NCBI GenBank assembly: GCA_043721855.1
Contig: JAYSPY010000037.1
Span: 1-49,243 of the forward strand
Length of the DNA: 49,243 nt
Reading direction: 5' to 3'
Origin: JACMNW01 sp043721855
GTDB taxonomy: Bacteria > Pseudomonadota > Alphaproteobacteria > Rhodobacterales > Rhodobacteraceae
Positions 31,682-40,741 of the stretch are shown one piece after another; the stretch's first letter is position 1; each line of letters starts with the position of its first letter. Made by a program: the position numbers and the translations under genes. Under the pieces are notes generated by a model. That model was not told where the DNA came from, searched no databases, and saw nothing but the letters and a program-made list of their open reading frames with translations.

Positions 31682-34036
31682 CTATACCTGTCCTCCGGCT
31701 GTTTCACTGCGGCCTGACATGCTGCCTTTTCCGGGGCGCGGGCGCGCTGACCGGGTGGTGCGGGGCAGACGGATCACTGCCATCGCCCCTGCATGGGTAT
31801 TGCCGTCAAATATGGGCGCATCAACCAAGGCCAATGTCCCGCCATGTTCTTCGATGATCTTCTTTACGATGGGCAGGCCAAGGCCAGTGCCCTTTTCGCG
31901 TGTCGTAACGTAGGGTTCAAACAACCTCGCGCGGTCTTCCGGCAAGCCAATTCCGTTGTCGGAAATTTCGATAATCGCGTCTTGATCTGTGACAGTCATC
32001 GCCACGCGGATTTCCTGCTTTGCTATACTGTCAATTTTCTTTTCCATCTTAGTTTCAATGGCTTCGCCTGCGTTCTTGATCAGGTTTGTCAACGCTTGTG
32101 AAATCATTGTGGAATCCAGATCAAGCACCAATGGGTCATCCAACAATGCCGTCACGAAATGCACGTCGGGCTGACCGTTCGTCTGCAAGATCACTGCATC
32201 CCGCACCAACTGCGTCAAATCATGCTCGCGCCGGTCCGGTTCCGGCATGCGGGCGAATTTTGAAAATTCATCAACAATGCGCCGCAAGTCATTGGTTTGG
32301 CGGATAATAACATCAGCATACTGTTCCAGATCAGCGGCTTGATCGCCCACCAGTGGACGAAACTTGCGCTTGATCCGTTCGGCAGACAGCGCAATCGGCG
32401 TCAGCGGGTTCTTGATTTCATGCGCGATGCGCCGCGCCACGTCGCCCCAGGCGGCCATGCGCTGTGCAGATACCAGCTGCGTCACATCGTCAAAGGCCAC
32501 AACATAGCCTTCCAATCTTCCTGCATCATTGGTGCGCACTGACATGCGCACCAACAGACTTTCCAGATTGCCCTTGCGCGACAGGCGCACTTCGTCTTGC
32601 ACAGCCGCGCCAGACCCATCCCGCAGGCGTTCAAACAACCCGGCAAATTCGGGCACAGCCACATCCAACGCCAAATCGGTGGTGCCATCCGACACATCCA
32701 ACAACCGTTCCGCAGCCCGGTTCACAAAGGCCACTTTTCCTGCGGCATCCAAGCCAATGACCCCAGCCGTTACGGATGACAGAACAGAATCAAACAGCCT
32801 GCGCCGGCGTTCGGTCTGGCTATGGCCATCCATCAACGCGTCGCGCTGGCCCTTCAACTGCCGCGTCATCTGGTTGAAGATGCGCCCCAGCATGGCGATT
32901 TCGTCATCGCCCTCTTCTTCCTGCACGGTCACATCCAGATCGCCGTTGCCGACCCGCTGCACAGCCCCCGCCAACCGCCCCACCGGACGCGCCAGCCGTT
33001 CGGCAAACCACAGGCCCAGCCAGACAGCCGCCAAGATCAAGATCAATGCAAAGCCCAGATACAGCAGCCCAAATTCAAACAACAACCGCCCGCGTTCGGA
33101 TTCGAGTTGTTGATAAAGCCGCACGGTTTGCTGCGTCTCGTCCAGAAGGCCCAGAATTTTGCCATCCACATCGCGTGACACGTAAAGATAGCGGTCGGCA
33201 TACGCATCCAAATGCACCAGCGCGCGAAATTCGTCATTCACGCCGTCCTGGATGATCACCGTCTCGCCCGCTTTGGCGCGGGCAATTTCGTCGGCTTTCG
33301 GTTTTTCAAAATCGAACAGATAAGATTTCTCGCCACGGGTCTTCAATTCCCCCGCGCCATCGATCAGGAACGCTTCGCGCAGACCCCGCTGAATGGCATC
33401 CTGACCTTGGGTCAACACCGGGCGCAGCTGATCATCGCGCAGAAAGAACGTCGATTGCTTGGCCACGTTCAGATAGCCGGCAAGGCTTTCGGCATCTTCG
33501 GTCAGATCTTTGCGATGCTCGCCCTCATAGGCTTCGGCAGCAGACAGCGAATTGCCCACAACTTGCCGAACCCGGTCTGAAAACCAGCCCTCAAGCCCGA
33601 CATTCACCGTCAAAACCGCAAACACCGCCACCAAAACCGTAGGGATCAACGCGATCAGGGCGAATAGCCCGGACAGCCGCAAATGCAGACGCGACCCCGC
33701 CGATTGGCTGCGCCGATCCGAGATGATCTTGGCCAAGCGCTGCGTGACCAAGGCCGCCACGACCAGAATATAGACCAAATCCGCCAGCAGCACCAAACGC
33801 AGCGCGGGCGAGCTTGCGCTTTGGTTCAGGGGCCCCAGCGTCAAAAACGTAAACACCGCCAGAACCGGGCCAAGCACGACCAGCCCAAGCGTCATCGCCG
33901 TCTGCACCCGGCGCATCCGGCGCAGGCGCGAAAGCTTGACCCAAGTGTTGCTGCGCACAGCCTTTTGCAAGTAATTCTGCCCCCATTGACACAAAATGCA
34001 GGCAAAACATGCTGCCACATCTGGTATGTCTTTCAT
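31682..34036 (-). CDS. ntrY: sensor histidine kinase NtrY
   Basis: A membrane sensor kinase of 784 aa with NtrY architecture. Two hydrophobic segments lie near the N-terminus (LGLVVLGPVLAVFTFLTLG and RLVLLADLVYILVVAALV) and a third at LFALIALIPTVLVAVFAVLTV, followed by a periplasmic domain. A fourth segment is at LLYLGFALILILAAVWLGLWF. Then come a HAMP domain, a PAS domain, HisKA with phospho-His in RRIAHEIKNPLTPIALSAER, and a HATPase domain with SDNGIGLPEDRARLFEPYVT and GTGLGLPIVKKI. The ATG at 34036 was chosen because a longer frame would overlap ntrC; its ribosome site is weak. Confidence 0.94.
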   Translation of the reverse strand: MKDIPDVAACFACILCQWGQNYLQKAVRSNTWVKLSRLRRMRRVQTAMTLGLVVLGPVLAVFTFLTLGPLNQSASSPALRLVLLADLVYILVVAALVTQRLAKIISDRRSQSAGSRLHLRLSGLFALIALIPTVLVAVFAVLTVNVGLEGWFSDRVRQVVGNSLSAAEAYEGEHRKDLTEDAESLAGYLNVAKQSTFFLRDDQLRPVLTQGQDAIQRGLREAFLIDGAGELKTRGEKSYLFDFEKPKADEIARAKAGETVIIQDGVNDEFRALVHLDAYADRYLYVSRDVDGKILGLLDETQQTVRLYQQLESERGRLLFEFGLLYLGFALILILAAVWLGLWFAERLARPVGRLAGAVQRVGNGDLDVTVQEEEGDDEIAMLGRIFNQMTRQLKGQRDALMDGHSQTERRRRLFDSVLSSVTAGVIGLDAAGKVAFVNRAAERLLDVSDGTTDLALDVAVPEFAGLFERLRDGSGAAVQDEVRLSRKGNLESLLVRMSVRTNDAGRLEGYVVAFDDVTQLVSAQRMAAWGDVARRIAHEIKNPLTPIALSAERIKRKFRPLVGDQAADLEQYADVIIRQTNDLRRIVDEFSKFARMPEPDRREHDLTQLVRDAVILQTNGQPDVHFVTALLDDPLVLDLDSTMISQALTNLIKNAGEAIETKMEKKIDSIAKQEIRVAMTVTDQDAIIEISDNGIGLPEDRARLFEPYVTTREKGTGLGLPIVKKIIEEHGGTLALVDAPIFDGNTHAGAMAVIRLPRTTRSARPRPGKGSMSGRSETAGGQV

Positions 34037-34071
34037 AGAATATCGCGAAAGACACGCTTGATGTTGCGGTT

Positions 34072-35436
34072 TTACATCAGTTTGCGGCGCCGTGTCACGC
34101 GAATATCCAACTCGGTGATCTTCTTGCGCAAAGTATTGCGATTGATGCCCAGCAGATCGGCGCATTTCGCCTGATTTCCAGCAGTTGCGTCAAGTGCAAT
34201 CTCGATCAAGGGCAGTTCAACTTCGCGCAAAATGCGATTGTACACACCGTCGGGTGGCAAAGATCCGCCGTGCAGATCAAAGTACCGCTTCAAATGCCGC
34301 GCGACGGATGCCGACAGCTTTTCGCCCTCGCCGCCACCCCGCAGCGGTTCCATCGCGGGTTGGTTGCCCAGCACGCCGTCCACTTCTGCCCGGGTAATCT
34401 CGGCCTCCGATGATGTCACCATCAGGCGGCGGAGCGTGTTTTCCAGCTGCCGCACGTTGCCCGGCCAGGAATACGCACGCACCAGATCGCCCGCCTCTTT
34501 TGACAACCGGCGCACTATGCCCAGATCACGCGCGCCGCGCGCCAAAAAGTGATCGGCCAGCAGCGGTATATCGTCCACCCGTTCGCGCAAAGGCGGCACT
34601 TGCAGGGCCACACCACCAAGACGGTAGTACAGGTCTTGGCGGAAATGCCCCGCCTCCATCCGCGCGGTCAGATCGGTCTGGCTTGTGGCCATGATGCGCG
34701 GTGCGGTGTCGTTCAACATATCCAGCATCCGCACAATGCGCGCCTGTGCATCGTCATCGTAATCAGACACCTCATCAAAGACCAAGCTGCCCCCCCGCGC
34801 GCGCTGCAACAGCGATGCAGGACCGTCCATGCCTGCCAAATCAGCCGTCTGCACCACCACAAAGGGTTGTGACCGCCTGTCGGAAAAATCATGAATGGCC
34901 CGGGCAATCAGCGATTTTCCGGTGCCGGATTCGCCGGTGACCAGCACCGATAAATCGGTATTCATCACCCGCGCGACCAACCGGTACAGCGCCTGCATCG
35001 CTGTCGTGCGCCCCACCAAAGGCAGATCATCCGTTGCATCGCGCGGTGCCGCAGGTTTCGCGGCAGAGCGGCGTTTCAAATCAAGTGCGCGCGCCGACCG
35101 CTTCATCAGATCGGGCAGATCAAAGGGCTTTGGCAGATAATCATACGCCTCTGCTTCGGCCGCCTGAATCGCCGTCATGATCGTGTTCTGCGCCGAAATC
35201 ACAATCACCGGCAGACCGGGGCGCAGTTTTGAGATGCGCGGCAGGGTCTCTAACCCGTTGCCATCAGGCATGATCACATCAGTGATCACCAGATCGCCTT
35301 TGCCTTCTTCGACCCACCGCATCAGCGTCATCAGGCTGGATGTCGCATGCACCTTGCATCCGGCACGGGTCAACGCCTGCGTCAGCACCGTGCGAATGGT
35401 GCGGTCGTCATCGGCCACAAGAACGGTGCCATCCAT
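34072..35436 (-). CDS. ntrC: nitrogen-regulation response regulator NtrC
   Basis: A 454-aa response regulator controlled by NtrB. The receiver domain runs VLVADDDRT to the phospho-acceptor Asp53 in VITDVIMPDGNG. The AAA+ domain has Walker A VTGESGTGKSLIARAI and a Walker-B-like SLVFDEVSD. Between them about a dozen residues, including the GAFTGA loop that contacts sigma54, are missing (the sequence passes from TADLAGMDGPASLLQ to RARGGSL). R. capsulatus NtrC is known to lack this loop and to act with sigma70 polymerase. The C-terminal Fis-type helix-turn-helix is NQAKCADLLGINRNTLRKKI. The ATG overlaps the ntrB stop. Confidence 0.95.
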   Translation of the reverse strand: MDGTVLVADDDRTIRTVLTQALTRAGCKVHATSSLMTLMRWVEEGKGDLVITDVIMPDGNGLETLPRISKLRPGLPVIVISAQNTIMTAIQAAEAEAYDYLPKPFDLPDLMKRSARALDLKRRSAAKPAAPRDATDDLPLVGRTTAMQALYRLVARVMNTDLSVLVTGESGTGKSLIARAIHDFSDRRSQPFVVVQTADLAGMDGPASLLQRARGGSLVFDEVSDYDDDAQARIVRMLDMLNDTAPRIMATSQTDLTARMEAGHFRQDLYYRLGGVALQVPPLRERVDDIPLLADHFLARGARDLGIVRRLSKEAGDLVRAYSWPGNVRQLENTLRRLMVTSSEAEITRAEVDGVLGNQPAMEPLRGGGEGEKLSASVARHLKRYFDLHGGSLPPDGVYNRILREVELPLIEIALDATAGNQAKCADLLGINRNTLRKKITELDIRVTRRRKLM

Positions 35437-36530
35437 CAGTTTTCTTCCTTTTGTGATTTTGCCACTGGCAGCGACACCCGAAATGCGGTGCGCCCCGGAA
35501 CCGAGTCGACCGCTATCCAACCCTCGTGGTCGGTGATAATTTTAGAAACCAAAGCCAGCCCCAACCCGGTGCCATTTTCGCGTCCAGACACGAACGGCTC
35601 GAATATATCGGCTGCGATTTCGGGTTTGATCCCCGGCCCATCGTCGATGATTTCAATCTGCAACGGCACCGCCCTGCCCGGCCCGACCTTTTGGCGCAGG
35701 CGCAGCGATTGATCGTAAAACGTATGCAACCTGATGGTTCCACCCGTTTTACCTGCCGCTTCGACCGCGTTTTTGATCAGGTTCAGGAACACCTGCACCA
35801 ACTGGTCAGGGTCGGCAAAGGTGGCAGGCAAGGATGGATCGTAATCCTCGATAATCGTCATATGCGCGCCGTAGCCGACCATGGCAGACCGGCGCGCGCG
35901 GTCCAGCGCGTCATGGATATTCACCGAACGCCGGTCAGGCGCGCGCAGATTGCCGAACTGTTCCACCTGCTCCAGCAGCTTCACGATACGCCGGGTTTCT
36001 TCAACAATCAGGTCGGTCATCTCGCGGTCTTCAGGGCTTAAGCCCATCGACAGCAGTTGCGCCGCACCAGATATGCCCGCCAAAGGGTTCTTGATTTCAT
36101 GCGCCAGCATTTCCGCCATGCCAATGGCCGAGCGTGCCGATGATTTCGCAGACATCGACCGCCCCAACCGGTCTGCAATTTCGCGCGGTGAGATCAGCAG
36201 CATCGCGATACCGGGATTGTCGAGCATCGGGGCGATCTGCACATTGCATTGCATAGGCGCACGCTCACCACTGGTCACATCGACATCGTTGATAAACAAA
36301 GGCGATTGGTTGGCGCGCGCGCGTGCAAATGCCTCTTCCATCGGCGCATCAATATGAAGCCGGTCCAGCGCTGGTTGCCCGCGCAATGTTTTGACCGACG
36401 CGTTCAGAAAAATCTCTGCCGCGGGATTTGCCTCGACAATGATGCCGTCGATATCCACCAGAAATGCAGGCAACGGCAGCGATGCCCAGATCACCCCCGC
36501 CACCGGATAGGGGCTGCGAAATTCGGTCAT
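35436..36530 (-). CDS. ntrB: nitrogen-regulation sensor kinase NtrB
   Basis: A soluble 364-aa kinase/phosphatase that phosphorylates NtrC under PII control. A PAS domain occupies about residues 12-115, followed by HisKA with the phospho-His at 144 in AHEIKNPLAGISGAAQLL. The N, G1 and G2 boxes of the ATPase domain follow: LNLIKNAVEAA, EIIDDGPGIKPEI and GTGLGLALVSKI. No membrane segment is present, as expected for NtrB. It overlaps both neighbours by a few bases (dusB end 36527, ntrC start 35436), which points to one operon. Confidence 0.95.
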   Translation of the reverse strand: MTEFRSPYPVAGVIWASLPLPAFLVDIDGIIVEANPAAEIFLNASVKTLRGQPALDRLHIDAPMEEAFARARANQSPLFINDVDVTSGERAPMQCNVQIAPMLDNPGIAMLLISPREIADRLGRSMSAKSSARSAIGMAEMLAHEIKNPLAGISGAAQLLSMGLSPEDREMTDLIVEETRRIVKLLEQVEQFGNLRAPDRRSVNIHDALDRARRSAMVGYGAHMTIIEDYDPSLPATFADPDQLVQVFLNLIKNAVEAAGKTGGTIRLHTFYDQSLRLRQKVGPGRAVPLQIEIIDDGPGIKPEIAADIFEPFVSGRENGTGLGLALVSKIITDHEGWIAVDSVPGRTAFRVSLPVAKSQKEEN

Positions 36531-37507
36531 GCTGCCACCTGTTCGGCATTGCCAAAGGCATGGCGCAGCGCCGCAATCGTGGCTTCCGGCGTAGAGGCCG
36601 CCATGACACCCGCACGGTGGCCCACAAGGCCCGCCTGATCCAGATACCAGCCCAGATGTTTGCGCGCGACCTTCACGCCCAGATCAATGCCGTAGAACGC
36701 CAGCATATCCTCGTAATGCCCGACCACCAGATCACCCAGCGCCGCCCCTTGCGGAACCACCGGAGCGGCTGTGCCAAACAGCGCCGCCCCAATCTGCGCC
36801 AACCGCCAAGGTGCCCCCTGCGCGCCACGCCCGACCATCACACCGTCCGCGCCAGACGCTGCCAAGGCCGCGCGCGCCGTTGCGGCATCGACAATATCGC
36901 CATTGGCAATCACCGGAATGCGCACCGCATCCTTCACCGCGCGAATAGCCGCCCAATCCGCCGCCCCAGTGTAGAACTGACAGCGCGTGCGGCCATGGAT
37001 CGTGATCATCGCTATCCCCGCCCCTTCCGCCCGCCGCGCCAGTTCGGCGGCGTTCAGCACGGCATCATCCCAGCCAAGCCGGGTTTTCAGCGTGACCGGC
37101 ACCTTGACCGCGCCAACCACCGCCTCGATCAGGGTCAGCGCGTGATCCAGATCGCGCATCAGGGCAGACCCGGAATAACCGTTCGTCACCTTTTTGGCCG
37201 GGCAGCCCATGTTGATATCAATCACCCGGGCGCCTTGCGCTTCGACATATCGCGCGGCCTCGGCCATCCAATACGCCTCGCGCCCTGCAAGTTGCACCGA
37301 CATGGCCACGCAGCCGAACCCCAGTTCCGCCCGCGCCCGGGCAAGCGGTTTGGCCTGCACAACCTCTTGGCTGGCGACCATTTCACTGACGACCAAGCCC
37401 GCCCCAAAATAGCTGACCAATTTGCGAAACGGCAAATCGGTAATGCCCGCCAAGGGCGCTAAAAGCACCGGCGGCGTTAGGGTTATATCGCCAAGTTTGA
37501 GGGTCAC
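36527..37507 (-). CDS. dusB: tRNA dihydrouridine synthase DusB
   Basis: An FMN enzyme that reduces uridine in the tRNA D loop (NifR3 family), 326 aa. It has APLAGITDLPFRKL near the N-terminus, the catalytic loop and Cys in INMGCPAKKVTNGYSGSAL, VKTRLGWDD, TIHGRTRCQFYTGAADW, and FMN-binding NGDIV and MVGRGAQGAPW. The first gene of the nitrogen-control operon, as in R. capsulatus nifR3-ntrBC. No ATG precedes the conserved region; the GTG at 37507 fits best. AAGGA lies 13 bases upstream, rather far, so a rarer start in the same frame is possible. Confidence 0.93.
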   Translation of the reverse strand: MTLKLGDITLTPPVLLAPLAGITDLPFRKLVSYFGAGLVVSEMVASQEVVQAKPLARARAELGFGCVAMSVQLAGREAYWMAEAARYVEAQGARVIDINMGCPAKKVTNGYSGSALMRDLDHALTLIEAVVGAVKVPVTLKTRLGWDDAVLNAAELARRAEGAGIAMITIHGRTRCQFYTGAADWAAIRAVKDAVRIPVIANGDIVDAATARAALAASGADGVMVGRGAQGAPWRLAQIGAALFGTAAPVVPQGAALGDLVVGHYEDMLAFYGIDLGVKVARKHLGWYLDQAGLVGHRAGVMAASTPEATIAALRHAFGNAEQVAA

Positions 37508-37602
37508 AGTGTGGAATATGTCCTTGGTGCGCAAATCTCAGTTAGACAGTTTACCGGGCAATGACAAATCAACATCTGCAATATTTGGCTGAAAAACAGG
37601 CG

Positions 37603-37621
37603 ATGCCTAAATTTTAGGCAT
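37603..37621. promoter_or_regulatory. perfect palindrome between dusB and ispDF
   Basis: ATGCCTAAA and TTTAGGCAT flank a single central T, giving a perfect 19-base palindrome. It lies about 96 bp upstream of the dusB start and 77 bp upstream of the ispDF start, in a 191-bp divergent promoter region. It looks like a binding site for a dimeric regulator, but I cannot name the protein. Confidence 0.55.
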
Positions 37622-37698
37622 GCATATCCCAGTGCGCGATCACATTGCCAACCGCACGGGCGTGTCTTAGGACTATTTGCATCTCGTTGGGGGAAACC

Positions 37699-38832
37699 GT
37701 GACAATAGCCGCCATCATCGTTGCCGCAGGTCGCGGCACCCGCGCCGGTGGCGATGTGCCAAAGCAATGGCAGATGCTTGGGGGCGTGCCCGTCGTCGCC
37801 CACAGCATTGCAGCCTTTGCGGGGTTGGTCGATAAGATCGTGCTGGTGATCCATCCCGATGACCACGGGCGCGCGGCCCCGTTCGCTGATCAATGCCAGA
37901 TTGTGGAAGGCGGCCTGACCCGCGACCGGTCTGTGCGCCATGCGCTGGAGGCGCTGGCGGGGTCGGACAGCACGCGCGTGCTGATCCACGATGGCGCGCG
38001 ACCCTTGGTTTGCGCCGGTCTGATCCGGCGTTTGATCCTGGCGCTTGACCACAACGCAGCCGCAGCCCCCGCCTTGCGCGTAACCGATGCCCTTTGGCGT
38101 GGTGCGCAGGGTCTTGTTTGCGGCACGCAAGATCGCGACGGGCTGTTTCGCGCCCAAACCCCGCAAGCCTTTCATCTGGAGGCTATCCTTGCCGCCCACC
38201 GCGCACATTCCGGCCCTGCTGCCGACGATGTCGCAGTTGCCCGCGCAGGCGGGATTGCGGTTGCCATTGTGCAAGGCGATGAGGATAATCTGAAACTGAC
38301 ATATGCCACCGATTTCGCCCGCGCCGAGCACTTGCTAAAGGACCGCACCCAAATGGACATACGCCTTGGCAATGGCTTTGATGTGCACGCCTTTTGCCCT
38401 GGCGATCATCTGTGGCTGTGCGGTGTTAAAATTCCGCATACCAAGGCGCTTCTTGGCCATTCAGACGCCGATGTGGGCATGCATGCCCTAACCGATGCCA
38501 TTTACGGCGCGCTTGCGGCGGGCGATATAGGGCGCCATTTTCCGCCGTCCGATCCGCAATGGAAAGGCGCTGCGTCGCAGATATTCCTGTCCCATGCTAT
38601 GGAGCTTGCCCGCAGGCGCGGCTTTACCCTTGCGAATGCCGACGTCACCCTGATTTGCGAACGCCCCAAAATCGGTGTCCATGCCAGCAGCATGCAAACC
38701 GAACTGGCCCGCATTCTGGTGGTTGACCCAACAAGGATCAGCGTCAAAGCCACAACCTCGGAGCAGCTGGGATTCACAGGCCGCGAAGAAGGCATCGCCG
38801 CTATAGCCACCGCCGCTTTGGTGGCACTATGA
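37699..38832 (+). CDS. ispDF: bifunctional IspD/IspF isoprenoid enzyme
   Basis: A fusion of MEP cytidylyltransferase and 2-C-methyl-D-erythritol 2,4-cyclodiphosphate synthase, steps three and five of the non-mevalonate isoprenoid pathway. The 377-aa chain starts with GTG at 37699 after GGGGGAA. The IspD half (about 1-215) has IIVAAGRGTRAGGDVPKQW, IHDGARPLV and RAQTPQAFHLEAI. The IspF half begins at IRLGNGFDVHAF with metal-binding Asp and His, then LLGHSDADVGMHALTDAIYG and ERPKIGVHASSMQ, and ends with VKATTSEQLGFTGREEGIAA. This fusion is typical of alphaproteobacteria. It overlaps pgpA by ATGA. Confidence 0.96.
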   Translation: MTIAAIIVAAGRGTRAGGDVPKQWQMLGGVPVVAHSIAAFAGLVDKIVLVIHPDDHGRAAPFADQCQIVEGGLTRDRSVRHALEALAGSDSTRVLIHDGARPLVCAGLIRRLILALDHNAAAAPALRVTDALWRGAQGLVCGTQDRDGLFRAQTPQAFHLEAILAAHRAHSGPAADDVAVARAGGIAVAIVQGDEDNLKLTYATDFARAEHLLKDRTQMDIRLGNGFDVHAFCPGDHLWLCGVKIPHTKALLGHSDADVGMHALTDAIYGALAAGDIGRHFPPSDPQWKGAASQIFLSHAMELARRRGFTLANADVTLICERPKIGVHASSMQTELARILVVDPTRISVKATTSEQLGFTGREEGIAAIATAALVAL

Positions 38833-39335
38833 GCCGGATGATCGCCATTTTCTTCGGGGTTGGTTTGCTGCGTCCTGCCCCCGGCACATGGGGATCTGCC
38901 GCAGCCATCGTGCTGGGCATAGCCATTGACCGCTACCTAGGCTTCCCCGCACTTGTTGCCGCCACCATCATCGCCACCGTCGCAGGATTCTGGGCTTGCA
39001 GCCGCGCATTGGCCAGCCGCCCCGGCGATGACCCGTCCGAATTTGTGATTGATGAGGTCGCGGGCCAATGGCTGGCGCTGCTGTTCCCCGCCGCCGCCTT
39101 CTGGTGGCGCGGCACCGAAAACTGGGCCACCGTCGCGTATCCTGGCTGGATTGCCGCGTTCCTGTTTTTCCGTCTGTTCGACATCTGGAAGCCATGGATC
39201 ATCGGGCGCGCCGACCGCAGGCATGACGCGGCGGGTGTGATGCTGGATGATCTGTGGGCGGGCCTTTTCGCGGGCATTGCGACCTTCATCGCCGCCGCTG
39301 CCTACCACATCCCGCTGATCTTGTTGAAACCATGA
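38829..39335 (+). CDS. pgpA: phosphatidylglycerophosphatase A
   Basis: PgpA removes the phosphate from phosphatidylglycerol phosphate in the inner membrane. The 168-aa protein has the family's GVGLLRPAPGTWGSAAA at its N-terminus, the conserved acidic FVIDEVAGQWLALL, and the RLFDIWKPWIIGRADRR and GVMLDDLWAG motifs that provide metal- and phosphate-contacting Asp residues. Several hydrophobic helices lie between them. It overlaps both neighbours (ispDF and cinA) through ATGA junctions, implying tight co-translation. Confidence 0.94.
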   Translation: MSRMIAIFFGVGLLRPAPGTWGSAAAIVLGIAIDRYLGFPALVAATIIATVAGFWACSRALASRPGDDPSEFVIDEVAGQWLALLFPAAAFWWRGTENWATVAYPGWIAAFLFFRLFDIWKPWIIGRADRRHDAAGVMLDDLWAGLFAGIATFIAAAAYHIPLILLKP

Positions 39336-39805
39336 TCGCTGCCGAAATCCTATCGCTGGCCCGCGCGCAAGGTATCCGCATCGCGACCGCCGAAAGCTGC
39401 ACCGGGGGCATGATTGCGGCCGCATTGACCGACATCGCCGGTTCATCCGACGTGTTTGATCGCGGCTTTGTCACCTATTCGAATGATGCAAAGATCGACA
39501 TGCTCAAGGTGCGAAAAGACACGCTAGCCGCTCATGGCGCAGTCTGTGAACCCATCGCTGTGCAAATGGCCGAAGGCGCGCTGGCCCACGCCGATGCCGC
39601 CCTTGCCGTCGCCACAACGGGCATCGCAGGCCCCGGCGGATCAGAGTTTAAACCCGAAGGCCGGGTCTGCTTTGGGCTGGCCATGCGCGGCCAGGTCACC
39701 CGATCCCAAACCGTCGAATTTGGCCCCTTGGGCCGCGCGGCTGTGCGCGCCGCCGCCACGGAACATGCGCTAGGTTTGCTTGTGCAGGCGTTAAAGCAGG
39801 CCTGA
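39332..39805 (+). CDS. CinA-family nicotinamide-nucleotide amidohydrolase
   Basis: A 157-aa stand-alone CinA C-terminal domain (PncC type). It deamidates nicotinamide mononucleotide to nicotinate mononucleotide in pyridine-nucleotide recycling. Signature segments are ATAESCTGGMIAAALTD, containing the conserved Ser/Cys region, YSNDAKIDML, VATTGIAGPGGS and KPEGRVCFGLA. The N-terminal MoCF-like domain of full CinA is absent, as in many bacteria. The start ATG overlaps the pgpA stop. Confidence 0.92.
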   Translation: MIAAEILSLARAQGIRIATAESCTGGMIAAALTDIAGSSDVFDRGFVTYSNDAKIDMLKVRKDTLAAHGAVCEPIAVQMAEGALAHADAALAVATTGIAGPGGSEFKPEGRVCFGLAMRGQVTRSQTVEFGPLGRAAVRAAATEHALGLLVQALKQA

Positions 39806-39812
39806 GGTGCAT

Positions 39813-40683
39813 CTACGGAGGCAAGGCAAAGAAACGCAGCACTTCGGTGTTTCCGTCGATATTTTCTGTGCCACCTTGCCGCGCCGAACGATTGCTACCG
39901 GGTCAGGCATGCCCGCCACCCTTGACCGTCATCAAGCGCACCAGGACGTTGCCTTGAGCATCTGTTAATCTGTCTTGATCACCGACATGCCGTCATCCGC
40001 CGTGTCAATGGTTTGCCATGTGGGATCAAGTTTAACCCCTGCCGCCCGGATAAAAACAGCAACAAGCTGATCAACCGATGCCCAGTTTGTTTGGGTCAAA
40101 CTGTCCGCGCCCCGTCCGGCTGCCTAGGGTATCATCGGATTTGCCGTGCCATGGATATGCAACACCTGCACCGGCCCTGTCACGCGCGTAGCCCGCACAT
40201 CCATGGTGCCGGACACATCCGCAACAGCATGCACTTTGCCTGCGCTAATCGCAACATCGCGTTCCGCCATCCTGCTGCCGTTCGACATTCCCGTCAGGTC
40301 ACTCCGCTGCCTGTCAAGCCCAGATCTGGTTGCCGCATCGGCACTGATGCTATCCGGAAAACCAATATCATCCACCCCGGATTTGGCCGGATAGCCACAG
40401 CATTAGCCGCCATTCCATGTCAGAAAACCAACCCGGCCCCGCGCCGATCCCGCCGGGTAAATTACCGCATGTCCCTGTGCCAGCGCGGGCTTGCTGACAC
40501 CGGTATTGCGGGCAAACTGATCTGGATTTCCACCACCACCGTGTCATGCCAAAATCATCGGCGCATTTGCTGCCCGTCGAGGCAGCTCGATCACATAATA
40601 CCGATCCCCAAGGGCACCGTTTGGATATCCGCCCAAACCGGCCACGCCAGCACCACCAATCCCGTCACGACCCACTAGATCAT
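39813..40683 (-). pseudogene. decayed polyhydroxybutyrate depolymerase-like (LpqC) esterase
   Basis: On the minus strand the frames read as pieces of one esterase: a signal-peptide-like start (WVVTGLVVLAWPVWA) and RYYVIELPRR. The oxyanion motif HGGGGNPDQFARNTG and AGHAVIYPAGS come next (the Ala is a Gln here), then LTWNGG, CCGYPAKSGVDDIGF, the nucleophile elbow GMSNG, and VLHIHGTANPMIP. Last come VRLMTVKGGGHA, where the family's Trp codon is TGA, and PGS. Stops interrupt it after MI, before HGGGG, after TWNGG, after NPMIP and after GGGHA, with at least two frame changes. The gene cannot give an active enzyme. The start ATG at 40683 still has AAGGA upstream. Confidence 0.8.
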
Positions 40684-40741
40684 CGCGTCCTTCAGACCCC
40701 CACAGCCCATATACGCCGCAGGGTCGGGTTTCCGTGGCACC

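Noticed and set aside
40013..40678. 221-codon plus-strand frame opposite the PHB depolymerase relic
   Set aside because: Cys/His/Arg-rich composition with no family; the minus strand carries ordered esterase motifs.
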